64,000 nucleotides of DNA from Hippophae tibetana (GCA_037013495.1 CM072811.1:48243452-48307451); one strand, 5' to 3'; counted from the first letter of the stretch, positions 20,402 through 33,795 are shown. The notes: generated by a model from the sequence alone, not told the origin. Numbers and translations: made by a program.

Positions 20402-23400
20402 ATGCACAAACTATACAGTGATAATAAAACCGTGAGTTGTTCAATATGGTAATCCGGTTGCTTCTTTTTCATTTTTATTTTGGCTATAAGCTATTGCAAA
20501 CCATTTTGTAACTTTAAGTTCTGCAACTGAGTGTTTGGATTATAAGCCTGTGATGACATAATTTTTGATTTGCTATAATAATGTGATCGCTGTCACAGTA
20601 TTTGTTTAATTCACTATCCTAATATACCCATTTTCTAATGATAAACTTGTTATTTGCATTTTTCTTAAGTTCTTTGAATTTTTTGCTTGTGTTTGAGTGA
20701 GTTGTGTTGGGGCTTCCAAGATTCTGAAGTACTTTTGCACCTTTTACAAACAGCTTCGAGTTAAGTACATTTAGGGGTTTTGTACAAATGAGCTTCCAAA
20801 AAATTCTTCAAATTATCTTTTATGGATGCGATTAATCGTATTTTTTGTAGCTGTTCAGCGTGGACTCTCCCCTTTTTCGTTGCTTCTCTCTCTTTACCGA
20901 TAATAAAGCAGTTTCCAGTTTCAGATTCGTTTATTTTCTTTAGTTAAAAACTTGATATAACAAGCCTTTGACAAGAGACCGTATATTTCTTGTTAATGAT
21001 AGAAAGAGAACTTGTGGTATTTCAGCCACCCATATATACAAGTTCACGACCTAGACTAGCTAGCTAGGGTTAGATTAATTTAGAATAAAAACATAAATAG
21101 TATCAGGGACCCATATAGATTCATAGAATATGAAGAAAAAAAATAACGAAGAGAAGGACCTAGAATGAATGAATGATTGATAATTTTATATATATGGCTT
21201 CCCGTGAACCTCAAAAGAGGTGGATTTATGCAAAAGGTGCGAAAAAGATGAACTGGTGAAGTATCTTTTATTATTAAACAATATTAACTGTCATATTTTC
21301 AGCCTTATTATTATAGTTTCACGTGCATTCTATGTCCCCTTTAGCTAAATCCAAAAAATTTCCATTAATTATTCTTCCCGTGACTTTCACACTCCTTTTC
21401 TATCAATAATATAAATACTTTTTAGATTATATTATATTTGTAATTTAGTACGGAAATGATTCTTATTGAAGTGACCTTACGGGTCGAAAAAAAAACGTTT
21501 TATATCACACTCCTTTTCTATCAATAATATAAATACTTTTTAGATTATATTATATTTGTAATTTAGTACGGAAATGATTCTTATTGAAGTGACCTTACGG
21601 GTCGAAAAAAAAACGTTTTATATGGAAAATTATATAGAAAGGTTTTGGATAAATAAAATTTAGTGTATCTTTCTTGTCATTAATTACTTAGAAATTAAAA
21701 AAAAAATTAATTTTACAAAAAATTATTACAAATAGAAATTACTTATTTTTTTAACTTAATCAACGAATTTATTAATCCATACCCTGATATAAGAAGTCCA
21801 ATGGAGCTATATTTAAAATGGCAATCCATAAAAAAACATCAATGTTTAGATCTGTTAAAACAAGACCATAGTCAAAAGATTAGATGAATTATAATGATAT
21901 ATTAATTAATCTTGACAACCACGTTAGTTTCATTTATTTATATTTATATTCATATTCGATTATTTTTAGAATAATAGTCTCAGTTAATTAACATGGAAAT
22001 CAAGAAATGATATGGGCAATGAGACAACAGTATAATCAAACGATCACATTAATAAGAATCGATAATTGTTCTAAAATGTTTCTATAAAAAATGAACTACG
22101 TTGGTTTGTGTTAAAGATGGCGAGAGATCATTGGTTAATTGAAAGTCAAAGCAGCCTGTGCTACTTTTATATATTACAGATACCTAAATAAATATATATA
22201 ATTGTTCTGGTTCATTATGTATTAAAATTATAAATACATACACAACTAATTAACATCCCTAAATAATAAATTATCATTATTTAATAGTAATCTCCTTTAT
22301 TTGCAATGAATAATTGAGGGATCTGAATCTCAATATTACGATATATAACAAAAAATAAGTGCAACAGCTTTAGCTTGTACGTTGTAACTTCTAAAAACTT
22401 TCTAAACTTGCACGTGAATGTTAGGGACATATTGCCAAACAAATTCATTATTCATGTGACATCTCATTCTAGAGATTTTAAAGAATTAGGTTTGTAGAAT
22501 GTGTGTTGTTTTTTAAAAAAAAGCTAAATAAGTAATACTTTGTTAAAAAAAATGATGAATTCAGTTTACAATAAAAAAATATTTTTAAACAAGTACAATT
22601 TAAAAATTATAAAAAATCACCACAAATATTTATAAATGAATATAAGTTTTATAGCAAGGAGAAAAATATATATCCAATTGAATAATATTGATCAAACTAT
22701 TTAACTATGGAGCACTCATTCTAACACATTTAATGATATCATACCAATGTATTTGTATATCAAGAAATAGTTTTATAGATATCTAATTAGGGTTGAGTAA
22801 TGAGATTTAAAAAATTCATTTGATAAATTCTTGAAATTTTGACTTTATTTATACATGTTGATTGAAAGTTGAGAAATATATAATTATTTGTATAATTATG
22901 AATGTATTTATTACGAATGAAATATAAAATTAAATGTGTATTTATAGGTTGATAAAGTGCAATCAACTATTTTCCATTAGATATAATTAAAAATTGATTA
23001 TATATATGTCAACATATTTATCTTTTATGTTATGTATCAAAATTTAACTAATTATTTAAATAATAAAAACTTATTTTATAAGATTAATCTTATTATTTCA
23101 AATAACAATGTAAATCTCACGGCAAATATTTTGAATAAATCAACTTAACCTTCACAAATTTAGTTAATTTTAGTTTTAGTTTTTGAATTTGAATGAACTG
23201 CTATTAGTTTAAAATTATTTCAAAACATTTTAAAATGAGTCAATTAGGAAAAAATTAAAAGAAAAAAAACAAATTTTTGATTGTGTGAAATGTGTGGTGT
23301 TTTAATTGTATATTATATTTTAAATGAGTTTGATTCTTAAAATTATCTAGCAAAATAGTTGGAGGTTTGCTACATTTTCAAAAATATTTTAAATTAAATG

Positions 23401-24221
23401 GTTTTATTATTACGGCTTTTGCTAGAAAATTTGCCGATGAAAAAGATTTTAACTCTAATAGTCAGTCAACCAAAAACATATTGAAAGTTGAAAAACAAAA
23501 TAATATGATTATATTTGCACTTCAACGGTCAAGTAAATGGAGTGAAGTCTCATGTTTCATTTAACACCAACTATCGCATATTAAATGCATTTTTTAGACT
23601 TTTTATTCAAACTAGTATCTATATTTTCAGTTATTATTTTCTCTATTATTAATTATTTTTTAATATCAAAAATATTATTTATTACGTAATTTAAAAATAA
23701 TAAATAATTTATCCTTAACTTTATTTTGATATTGATATTTCCCCTTTTAATCTTTATATACAATAGTATATGGTCAAGTGAGCCCCGACGTATGAGTGAC
23801 GTCAAAAGTGACATCCTAAAAAAATATTAATAGTAAATAGTGATCTTTATTACTGTTACTTCAACACCGAATTTTTAATCAGAAAACTTACTCAAAGTTA
23901 ATAATAGTAAAGAACGTTATTTTTTTTTCTTTTCTTTTGGTTTTTGAACTATGCTAAGAAAATCAATTCAGTTTAATTATTATTATTTTATAATAATTTA
24001 ATCTTTTAATTTTAAAAAATAATAATATAAAAATAAGTGATCAATTAAAGAATATTTAATATAAAATTTAGACTAATTTTTTAATAAAAATATATAAATC
24101 GAATAAAAGTATATTATAATTTCTAAAATATTATTGATATTGTTTTAAAAAAAAATTAAAGAGAAAGAAATATAACCAAAAACAATGTATTTTTGCATTA
24201 ATTATACCACTAACGCCTACA
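20402..24221. other. Intergenic region, phosphoglucomutase to PMEI gene
   Basis: Begins with the phosphoglucomutase 3' untranslated region (AATAAA-like signal near 20423). The rest is AT-rich spacer with the perfect 118-bp tandem duplication at 21388-21623. I see no gene. Confidence 0.7.
21388..21623. repeat. Perfect 118-bp tandem duplication
   Basis: Bases 21388-21505 are repeated without a mismatch at 21506-21623, including a run of nine A. The unit carries CTTACGGGTCG, unusually GC-rich for this region. The perfect identity implies a very recent event or an assembly artefact. Confidence 0.95.
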
Positions 24222-24227
24222 TATAAA
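24222..24227 (+). promoter_or_regulatory. TATA box of the PMEI-domain gene
   Basis: TATAAA lies 89 bases upstream of the chosen ATG at 24311, a normal plant spacing. No ATG occurs in the predicted leader. Confidence 0.6.
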
Positions 24228-24310
24228 CCCATCAATAAAGTTGTAACTTCTTGGCTCAGGATTTCAGATACACACAAAACACCAAAACCACATATCTCTC
24301 AAAATCCCAT

Positions 24311-24979
24311 ATGATGAAAACCCAACATCTCACCTTCCTCCTTTATCTTCTCCTCTTCACTTTCTTCTCCACTATCCATCCAATCTCAGCCGTCAATAAC
24401 GTCGACCCAACCAATCCCTCCTCCATCACCACAAACACAACAACAACAACAACATCAAGCAACGATACAGATTTCATCCGTACAAGCTGTGGAACAACAC
24501 TCTACCCAGACTTATGCTATAACTCCCTCTCTCCCTACTCCAAACCTATACGACGAAACCCGGCTCAACTCGCCCAAATCGCAATCATAATCAGCCTCTC
24601 CAAAACCCAACACATAACGGCCTACGTCTCGAACGTGTCCCGGGATGGTAATTACGGCGCCGATGGACCTGGAGCCACTTTGGCACTTCATGACTGCTCC
24701 AAAAACTTGGGCGACTCGGTCTACCAGATTCGAAGCTCGCTAAAACAGATGAGAAGCTTAAGGTCGACAACAGGAGAATCGTTCAAGTTCGAAATGAGTA
24801 ATGTACAGACATGGATGAGTGCTGCTCTTACAGACCAGGAGACATGTACCGATGGATTTCAGGGTGTGGATGATTGTTCTTTGAAGACGGAGGTTGTTGA
24901 TCGAGTTGGGGAGGTTAAGAAGTATATGAGTAATGCTCTTGCTTTGGTTAATAGATATGTTGAAAAAGAATCGCCATGA
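24311..24979 (+). CDS. Pectin methylesterase/invertase inhibitor-domain protein (222 aa)
   Basis: Secreted four-helix inhibitor of the PMEI/invertase inhibitor family, expected in the apoplast, where members bind pectin methylesterase or acid invertase. Residues 1-27 form a signal peptide with a strongly hydrophobic core. A low-complexity Asn/Thr/Ser stretch follows (about 37-52, six Thr in a row). The domain starts at about 53, with the N-terminal cysteine pair C60 and C69, the second pair C129 and C179, and an extra C189, as in the family. The gene has one exon, typical of the family. The ATG at 24311 is the first in frame; a second follows at once (24314). Sequence alone does not show whether pectin methylesterase or invertase is the target. 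The closest Arabidopsis genes by position would be At1g70720/At1g23205 (from memory). Confidence 0.93.
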   Translation: MMKTQHLTFLLYLLLFTFFSTIHPISAVNNVDPTNPSSITTNTTTTTTSSNDTDFIRTSCGTTLYPDLCYNSLSPYSKPIRRNPAQLAQIAIIISLSKTQHITAYVSNVSRDGNYGADGPGATLALHDCSKNLGDSVYQIRSSLKQMRSLRSTTGESFKFEMSNVQTWMSAALTDQETCTDGFQGVDDCSLKTEVVDRVGEVKKYMSNALALVNRYVEKESP

Positions 24980-25420
24980 AATTAAGTGTTAATTTTCCAT
25001 CAACTCTGTGATTTTGATGGTTAATTCCTAACCGTTGGCTTTGTATTTGTATCCATCGAAGTTGAGAGTTGTGCAGTGCTGTATATTATAAATATTTTTT
25101 TTTCTTTTTTTCTTTTTCGGAAAAAAAAAACATTAGATTTAGAAATTTATAATTATAAAAATAATATTAATGATGTTAAATTTATATATATATATATATA
25201 TATATTAATATTTAACTTAATACTTTACATTAAATATCTTTTATATTTAATTTCATTTAATTAAATCACGTGTTAATTATTTTATATAATTTCTTTTTTT
25301 TATTATGATATATTATAATTTTCGTATATTATTTTTTTTAATATGGAAAGAAGGTACTGTAAGTAATAAGTTTTTATGGAATAACCACATTTACTTTATA
25401 ATTGTTGAATAATGCACCAG

Positions 25421-25515
25421 ATGTGTTTTAACTTTAAAAATATCAATTAGATATGTCGTATAACTTTAAAAATATCAATTAGAGATGTCGTGTAACTTTA
25501 AAAATATCAATAATA
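25421..25515. repeat. 32-bp tandem repeat, nearly three copies
   Basis: Units beginning AACTTTAAAAATATCAA start at 25430, 25462 and 25494, a period of 32 bases, with few mismatches. Confidence 0.85.
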
Positions 25516-26504
25516 TTATTATTAAAAGTAATCAATTTCGTTCCTTTAATTTATTAAAATTAATTCATCAAAAAATAAGTAATTATAATATTTAATATTT
25601 ATAAATAATAATAATATAGCTATCAAATAAAAAAAAATTAGACTTAAAATTATAATTTACACATGATAACGAAAATGTTGTAATATTTTTTAAAAAAATT
25701 ATATGATATCTAATAACTAATATAATAATTATAAAATTGTCATCAATTTATAAATAAAGGAGGTGAGCACCGTAAATTGGTGCTAAAAGGTGTATTTTTT
25801 TTAATTTCGTCTGTGTGTTGGCCCGTGTGGTAACTGGTAAGTATTTTATTTTATTATTGTTTTTTTCTGTCTTGTGCAAGTTTGATTAATATTTTATTTT
25901 TTTTAACGAATTTACAAATAAAAATTATAATTACTATATGAATGTATTTACTAATTACAATAGATTTTAAATTATGAGAATGTTTATAGCTAACTACCAG
26001 AGAATTACCTAATGATGTAATTAAATTAATAGAAGCCTATATAAAACGATACATTTGGAGAAATTTAAAGCAATCATAGTTATTTGGCATGCGCAATGAT
26101 GATGATGACAAAGAAGGACTACCAATTTTTTTTTTTTTTGTACTTTAAATGTATTTTTTCCTTATTAACAGAGTAAATAAAAATAAATAAGTATTGAAAG
26201 TTGAGGGTTTGGCAATAGTGGGTTTAGGAATTATAAGTTTTTATATCTGTTTTTAAAATATCCACTTTTCGTTACTTCATGATTATTATTTATCGTGCGA
26301 TTCATATAATAGAATATTTAAATAGAAAAAGTATGTTCTCAGCAAAATCAAACCTCTTCACTGACTAAATGATGATTGTATGTTGACCGCGCTCCTTTGA
26401 TTGATCGATCAACTTATTATATTTTTAAGTGTCACAATGAAAAGTTTTATCATCTATAATCGTTACCTTAGAACATGGGTTTTGGGTTTTCCATCAATTG
26501 GCAA

Positions 26505-26949
26505 ATTTTGATTTATTTTTTATAATTATATTAAATTATAAATAAATAAATAATTTTTATTTTATAATATGTTATATTTAAATATTATATATATTATAAT
26601 TATTATTTTAACTTAAAAATGAATAATAATTTAATAATTGTATAAAAATACTTCTTATTTTTTTAATTTTTTTAGTTATGATAATATATAATAAATTTTA
26701 CTACAAATATATCAATTTAAAATTTAAATGTTAGTTATGTCATGTTTTATACATAATAATAATTCATAAATAAATTTTAATATTAATCTCACCTTATTTG
26801 ATTCGGAAAAAAAAATTTGTCAATTCGGATTAAAATTGGTTCAGATTGATTATATTATTAAATCAAATTCGGATTAAAAAACTTTAAATCTTATTCGTAT
26901 CAAATCAGATTCGTATAATTCGAAAATACACAATTTCAATAACCCTTAA
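26505..26949. repeat. Diverged, left-truncated relative of the 30103-30714 element
   Basis: Shares with 30300-30714 a long stretch beginning TTAAATTATAAATAAATAAA, the CTTATTTGATTC segment and a similar right end (AATAACCCTTA against CTATTCACTCTTA). Confidence 0.6.
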
Positions 26950-27729
26950 TTTGTATCATTTCAAGTATTAGATTATTTAAAAAAAAAACTTAAGTTTTAA
27001 ATAATTTAAAATCATTAAACAATTTTTAATGGAAATAAATCAAATTAACTACGTTTAATTTACATTTCTGGATTTTTGATTGTTTTTTTGTTTTTGGATA
27101 AAGGTTTCTCCAAACATCTTCTAGATTATCCCTCGAGAAACTTCTCTTTTTTCACTCCTTTGGCTTATTGAATAATTTTTATTTATTTTTTTCATTTGAA
27201 GAACCCAATTTCTCGTTACTACATTCATGTGTATTATCAAGAGAGTGGTTATTTTTGTCCATGAGCACCTTTAGACGATAACTTTGTAAAAATTGAGCAC
27301 AAATATCTATTACACTGAACAAATTGCCCATGATCAATTGACTTTGGTTTAGCTGCAATAGAAAAGTTTATATATATAAACTAGCTCATCAACGGATAAA
27401 TAAATAATATCAAAAAAGTGATTGTATTAAAACATTATTTCTAGCATTAAAATATGATATTTTCTCAGTAATTAATATCCAAAAATTAAAAAATATAGAT
27501 GAAGTTTTTAGTGTAATTTACAAGATGTTATAAAATATATAATTTCCATATATACACGGTGGAAAAAAAATAAAAAAAGTTATATAATACAAAGAATATT
27601 AGGAGGTCAAAGAAAGAAGCCTACTCCTTGTAGGCGTTAGCATATCCTTTGTTCGTGAAGTTTATTTTGAGCATCAAATGTGGTGAAACAAGTTTGTTAA
27701 TAACAGTACTGAAACAATATTACCAATAA

Positions 27730-28413
27730 CCTGATGTGAACTGCTTGGGTTGAGTCGCGGATTATGTCGTTCTCTTTAAGACGTTTCGCGACTCTGTCTA
27801 ATTTGTGCAAGCAAACACAGCCCCCGTCGTCCCCAGAATAAAACAGCCAAGAATCTTAATCTTTGTCTCAGAACTTCACTGCATTGATGAAGACTGTAAT
27901 GCTACACCTGAAAATTTGTTGCTCAGAAAACTAGAAAAAAAAACTTAGAAATGCAGAGAGAATTATTTTTCGTAAGAAAATGAGTTTACAGATTATTGTG
28001 TAGAAACTGAGAACTGAAACCCTCTTTTTATAGGTTTTAGAAACTGTGTGGAAATTATGATAATAACGGTAATGTTTGGGAATTAAGAGCGTAACAATCA
28101 TTCTGAGTAATGAAGAGTAACGGTTATTTTGAGAATAAAGACGAGTAATGGACATTTTTGAGAATAAATACGAGCAACGGCTATTTTTTGAATAAAGAAG
28201 AGAAACAATCATTTAATAAAAATAACGATTGCGCGCGCGTGTGGTATTACATTTACCTAAGTCCTTTGTCCTTCCACAAAAATGTGTGTCACTTGGGGCC
28301 AATTCCAATAGTCAACTATTTACTATTTATACACGTGTTTAAATATTGTAAAAAAACAATTTGGGACAAAGTTTTACTAATTTTTTTAATAAACTTCATA
28401 TTTTGCAACAACA
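27730..28413 (-). mobile_element. Probable solo LTR
   Basis: Read on the minus strand, it starts TGTTGCAAAATATG at about 28410, has tandem repeats (28079-28215), then a TATA box (TATAAAAAGAGG, near 28023-28034), then a non-coding leader-like region with a GC-rich block near 27750-27830. This order is U3 repeats, TATA, R/U5, as in a copia-type LTR. No coding region adjoins it. The 3' border near 27730 and the target-site duplication are not resolved. Confidence 0.5.
28079..28215 (-). repeat. 27-30 base degenerate tandem repeats
   Basis: Units related to GAGAATAAAGACGAGTAATGG start at 28131, 28160 and 28190, with two more diverged units before them. They lie directly upstream (minus-strand sense) of the TATA box of the putative solo LTR. 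Confidence 0.7.
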
Positions 28414-29196
28414 TATTATGAGATGAAAAGTAAGGGGTAACTTTATTTTACCCAATTAATTGTTTTTATTTTACTCACGTGTTATTACGAGGTTCTTAAG
28501 ATTTTATGCAAGTTTGGACTTGGAAATCTCTTGTCATTGAGGTTTATTATTTTAAGTTTTTCTCGGTATCCTTGACACTCACCACAATGTGTTTTTCAAG
28601 TTATTAATATTTTGTACATATTATAAATTTTATGAAAAATAATCTTATATGGTATTGAAAAAAATTGATATAGGTACTAATACTATTAATCGTCAAATAT
28701 TATTATCCTCAAATATAATTATATAAATAGGGCTTTGTTTATACCCTTGGTTGTATCTGGCCATTTTATGCAAGCCCATTGTGCCAAATTAGGGGGAACC
28801 GTAATGGGCTACCCTGAATAAAATTATTATGATTTTATCTTATATATTTTAAGTTTTTTATTATTCTCTACTTTAACATTAAGTGAAATTATCAAAAATA
28901 TAATTTTGTATTTTAGTTTTCATATAATTGAAATAAAAAAATGACATAAAAAAGTTATTAAAATTTTAATACAATAAATACACACATATCTTTTAAATTG
29001 GTTTTTTTTTTAATTTTAAAATCTATGATATATATTTATGTAATCTACAAAATTAACTACGGTTCTCAAAATAACTGTCGGGCCTAATCTGTTGATTTCA
29101 TAATTATTTATATTGTTAGATGTATTTTGTAACTTTGTTTTTTATAATTACAATTGAATCATTGATACAACAATATTAATTTACAATTTGGATTGT

Positions 29197-29323
29197 AAAT
29201 TATATACGCTCATTTTTTTAATTATCAAATGATGTAAATATTTAATTAGGCGTGACTTAACAAATTCTACAAATTATATACGCTCATTTTTTAATTATCA
29301 ATTGATGTAAATATTTAATTAGG
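29197..29323. repeat. 74-bp tandem repeat, about 1.7 copies
   Basis: The sequence starting AAATTATATACGCTCATTTT at 29197 recurs at 29271 with few differences. Confidence 0.8.
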
Positions 29324-29892
29324 GGTATGTAAAAATTATACAAATTAATTCGAGCCAATTATATCTAATTTTTATAGTATTTAAAGATTATTAGTTTGAT
29401 TTGGTTTTAGTTTTGTAGTAACCAATAAAATATGTGTAGGTTTAGTTTTGAAGTAATATAAATTAATCAAAATTAAATTAATATATATATATATATATAA
29501 TTTTTAATATTTTCTTTAATTTTTAATTTCTTAATTTTTTTATTCAACCATTCTTTATTTAAAAAATTAACTTCAAACATTTCATCGTAATCATATATAA
29601 TGTTAAGAATATAATGTTAAGTATTTTTTCTTCTGGTTGTATACATAATATATACAAATATTTAAATTAGTATGTCATTTTTTAACTATGATATTTTAAG
29701 TTAACTCACTATAATTTCATAAATATAGCAATTATAATATCATATAAATAATATATATTGTAGAGCTTATAGTTTGTAGAATAAATATTTAACACGATTT
29801 AAAGAAAATAAAAATAAAAGTTCAAAACACAATCAAACTAACTCAAATTTTTTAATTTATGTTAGATTGATTTTGCAGGTATTTAACCCCTA
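29321..29892. mobile_element. hAT-like non-autonomous element
   Basis: The left end TTAGGGGTATGTAAA and the inverted right end TTAGGGGTTAAATA form short imperfect terminal inverted repeats, of the AGGGGTG-GTAAA kind often seen in plant hAT elements (recalled pattern). About 570 bp, no coding capacity. Its right-hand 318 bp is repeated, diverged, from 29884 onwards. Confidence 0.45.
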
Positions 29893-30860
29893 ACATATCA
29901 TCACTATCATAGAATATCCATCTATGATGTTAAGTATTTTTTTTCTTATGATCGTATATATATAATATAGATAAAAATATTTAAATTAATATATATGTTT
30001 TTCAAACTCAATTTCATTTTAAGTTAAATCTCTACTATTTAAAAAATATAGCAATTATAATATCATATATGTGATAAAATATTATAGAGCTTATAGTTTG
30101 TAGTAGGAATTAGCAAATAATTTAATCGATTCATTTAAATTAAAAAATTCCATTTGATCCATCCGATTTAGATCGAATTAAATTGAAATTTTTTATAATC
30201 GAATCAGATTTGGATTAGAAATTATACAATCTGTTCATATTCAAATCGAATTTAGATTGATAGATTTTATAATTCATTAAATTTGATTTGAACTAAATTA
30301 TTATTAAATTATAAATAAATAAATATATTTATTTTATAATATGTTATATTTAAATATTATGCATACCATAAGTATATTAGATTATTATTTTAACTTAAAT
30401 ATTTATAATAATTTAATAATTGTACATAAATTTTTATTATTCTTTTGATTTTTTAGCTGTGATTATAAATAAAATTATTTATTATAAAAATATAAATTTA
30501 CAATTTAAATTTTTATATGTCGTATTTTATGTATGATAATATTTAATAAACAAATTTTAATATCAATTTAACCTTATTTGATTTCAAAAAATTTGATCTA
30601 TTTGGAATTAGATAGGTTCGAATTGATTATATCATCATATCATATTTAAATTAAATATTTTTAAATCCGTTCGAATCTAATTTTTAAATACATTTTTGAT
30701 CTGCTATTCACTCTTAGTTTGTAAGATAAAATTATTTAAAAAAACACACATTTACATGACACAATTTAACGAAAATAAAAAATAAAAGTAAAAAAAATGA
30801 TCAAATTAACCCAAAATTTTTTATTCAATTTAAATTGGTTTTATAAGTAGGATTAATTTA
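29884..30860. repeat. Second, interrupted copy of the 29566-29883 sequence
   Basis: 29884-30102 aligns with 29566-29785, and 30724-30860 continues the alignment with 29786-29883. A 612-bp sequence plus a 9-bp duplication splits it at the point corresponding to about 29785. Confidence 0.65.
30103..30714. mobile_element. 612-bp non-autonomous DNA transposon with target-site duplication
   Basis: Flanked by TAGTTTGTA at 30094-30102 and 30715-30723. The uninterrupted copy of the surrounding repeat (near 29770-29785) has this sequence once, so the insertion and its limits are supported by an internal empty site. The ends are imperfect inverted repeats (TAGGAATTAGCAAAT against AGAGTGAATAGCAGAT). 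A duplication of 8-9 bp fits hAT or Mutator-type elements. No coding capacity. Confidence 0.75.
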
Positions 30861-33572
30861 ATGTGTTTTGATTTTCATTTATGAATAACCCATAGCTTGA
30901 GTTGAATTAGAGTTTTGGTCTAAAATCAAACAATCCATCTTTATTACACTTATGCTTTTGATCGACAAAGTAACAACATGTGTACTCTACTAAATGGGTC
31001 ACGAGCGTGACTCATGTGTTGGCTACATAACTTATGACTTTTTCTTCTTCTTTTTTGCCGTTGGATTAGTCAATCAAAGAAAAATTTGTTTTATTTATTT
31101 ATGGGAAATTAAAGAAATCTAGTATAATTAATGAAGGCATATATTTTGAATTTTCCTTTATTTTTTATCTTTGATGTAGATGGGAAAAACAATATGAGCA
31201 CACTTGTGCATTTTGAACTACAGATACAAAAATGAATTGAAGAGCATGACTACCCACATTTTGCAGCAAGATTTTGTTTTTTTTTTCTTTCTTTCAAAAA
31301 TTTGAAGAAAATTAATTGAGATATCAGTAGGACAAATATAGTTGATATAGGGCACAAAAAGATGCACTTATAATTAAAAATTATAATAATTGAAATAATA
31401 TCGATAATTGATTACATGTATTTAAAAAAAAAACGACAAAAAGATAGATGGGCAAGGAAGGAATATGATAGTGCAAGCTTTGATTTGTAACTTTAATTGC
31501 TAAGCTACATGATAAAGTTAAAATCATTTAGTCACGGAGCTCATCACCGACATAACTCAAACTCTGAAATAATTGTTGCTAAATTTGCTCCTGTGATTGC
31601 TTGCTTTAAGTTTCTACTTTCACAAAAATTTAACACTCTATAATATCCTGTAATGATTGTCTTTGCATGGAAATAATCACTACATTTTGACAACCTTTGC
31701 GACCTGCTTAGTTTGTTTGTTTGGTTTTTTTTTTTCTTTCTATATCTTAACTAACATAAAAACTCATGAGTACAAGTTGATTTCATCTCATAATTATTAT
31801 AATATAAGGAATTTATTTTCTTAATTATTAGATTTGATTAATTAAGTTCCATAATATTTAATATAAATGAATAAATTTATCTAATTTATTGTTGTAAAAA
31901 TATATTGCTAAATACATTTCGAATTAACCAATGTTAATTTATTAATTTCAAACAACAATAAAAATAAATAAAAAAATTGGTATATAACAAAAAGTTTTGA
32001 ATATCTTTTATTCATTGTAAAAAAATTATTTGAAAATGATATAATATATAAGAAAATTATTATTTTATTTGATGTTATAAAAATTAAAATCTATCGAATA
32101 TACACCAAGAAGAAAAAAAAAATGTGTCTATCACATAGATTTTATTTCAAGAAAAATCATGATTCAAAATTATTCGACTCGTTATTAAAAAAATGTGAGA
32201 CTAATTAGGTTAGATCTTTAAACTACTAATTTTAAAAAATATTAATACTAATTTGTGAAATTTGATCGTACTATAAGTTTCGATAATGAACTTCAATAGC
32301 AAAAAAATCACAGAGCTTCGTTCTCTATTTTTTTTAAAAGAAATAATATTTGATGGGGTTATAATTTGTGAGCAGTGACGTCTCATTTTTTAGTTGCAGA
32401 GCATTAGACTCTTGCTAGATAGGGATCCAGTTTTATTTTATATATTTTTGTCAAGTTATTTTATTTTATGTATCTTTTATATATATTTGTGTGTCATTTT
32501 TTATTTTGCACAATTTTATCATTGGTAATTTTTATTTAAAATAATTTAATCTAATTGTTGAATAATAAACTCATTATTAATCAATATCATCGATCTTTTA
32601 AGAATTTATTGGAATTTAGTTTACAAAATCATTCTTATCGATATATTATTTAATAATAATGAATAATGATCTAAAAATTACGTTCATTGTAACAATTTTA
32701 TTTATTTATTCCCTACGAGTTACTTATAAAATTTAGAATAATATAAATAATACATCCAAGTTTTTAAGTAATATGCAAAAAATCAAGAAATAATAAAAAC
32801 AAAAACATAACATCTCAATCTATTTCTCTCCAATAAATAATGATTAGTAAAAAAAATTGAAGATATACAAAATATAAAATTAAATCTCAAGGGAAGAAAT
32901 TGATTTAAAGATTCAAGAAAATATATATTTTATTATACAATAAATAAATAAAAAATATTAATATTTCAAACACAAAATAAATGTATAATAAACCATTAAT
33001 TGATAAAAAAATTATTATGAATAAATTATCAAAAATTCATTATAATGAAAAATGAAAAATTAGATAAATTCATTTAGAAAGAATAAAAATATTAATAAAC
33101 ATATTTTAGAGAAAAAATTGATAAACCAATAAAATTAACATCGTTATATAATATAATAATAAATAAATAATATGTTTTATTAGGAATGATATATGAAAAT
33201 ATGAGATATCAAAAATTAAAATTTACAGCATATTATAGATTTACTATTAATATTAATAATAAAAACTTAAACTTAATATTAGGTTTATTCTTTGAATTTG
33301 ACATAAGAGATTTAATGAAAGAAGAAAATCATTCATTTTCATTATATCAATACTCACTAATAACTAGCCATAATAATTAAATATATTAACAAAATGATTT
33401 CATATAAATAGATGAAACTTTTTAAAAAATTAGATAAATAATAAAATTAAAAATATTAATAGAGTTTGAAATACGAGAAGAATTAAACTTGAATTTTAAA
33501 GAAAAATCTCTGATACCAAGACGAAAAAGAAATATAAATAATTTTTAAAAATATCATATCATTTCATATTCA

Positions 33573-33795
33573 AAAGTTAGTCAATTTGAGATTGAAAATT
33601 AAAACACAATTAAGTCATATTATTATTAAAAAATAATATATATTTTTATTATTAAAAAAATATTGTATCGTATTGAAAGTTAGTCAATTTGAGATTGAAA
33701 ATTAAAACACATTTAAGTCATATTATTATTAAAAAATAATATATTTTTTTATTATTAAAAAAATATTGTATCGTATTGAAAGTTAGTCAATTTGA
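33573..33795. repeat. 103-bp tandem duplication plus partial third copy
   Basis: Units starting AAAGTTAGTCAATTTGAG begin at 33573 and 33676 with very few differences, and a 17-base partial copy starts at 33779. Confidence 0.9.

Noticed and set aside
24251-24310. Longer start for the PMEI-domain protein
   Set aside because: No ATG upstream of 24311 in frame; the extension would need a TTG start and would displace the signal peptide.
27931-28212. 93-codon minus-strand frame
   Set aside because: It arises from the tandem U3-like repeats of the putative solo LTR, with repetitive composition and no family.
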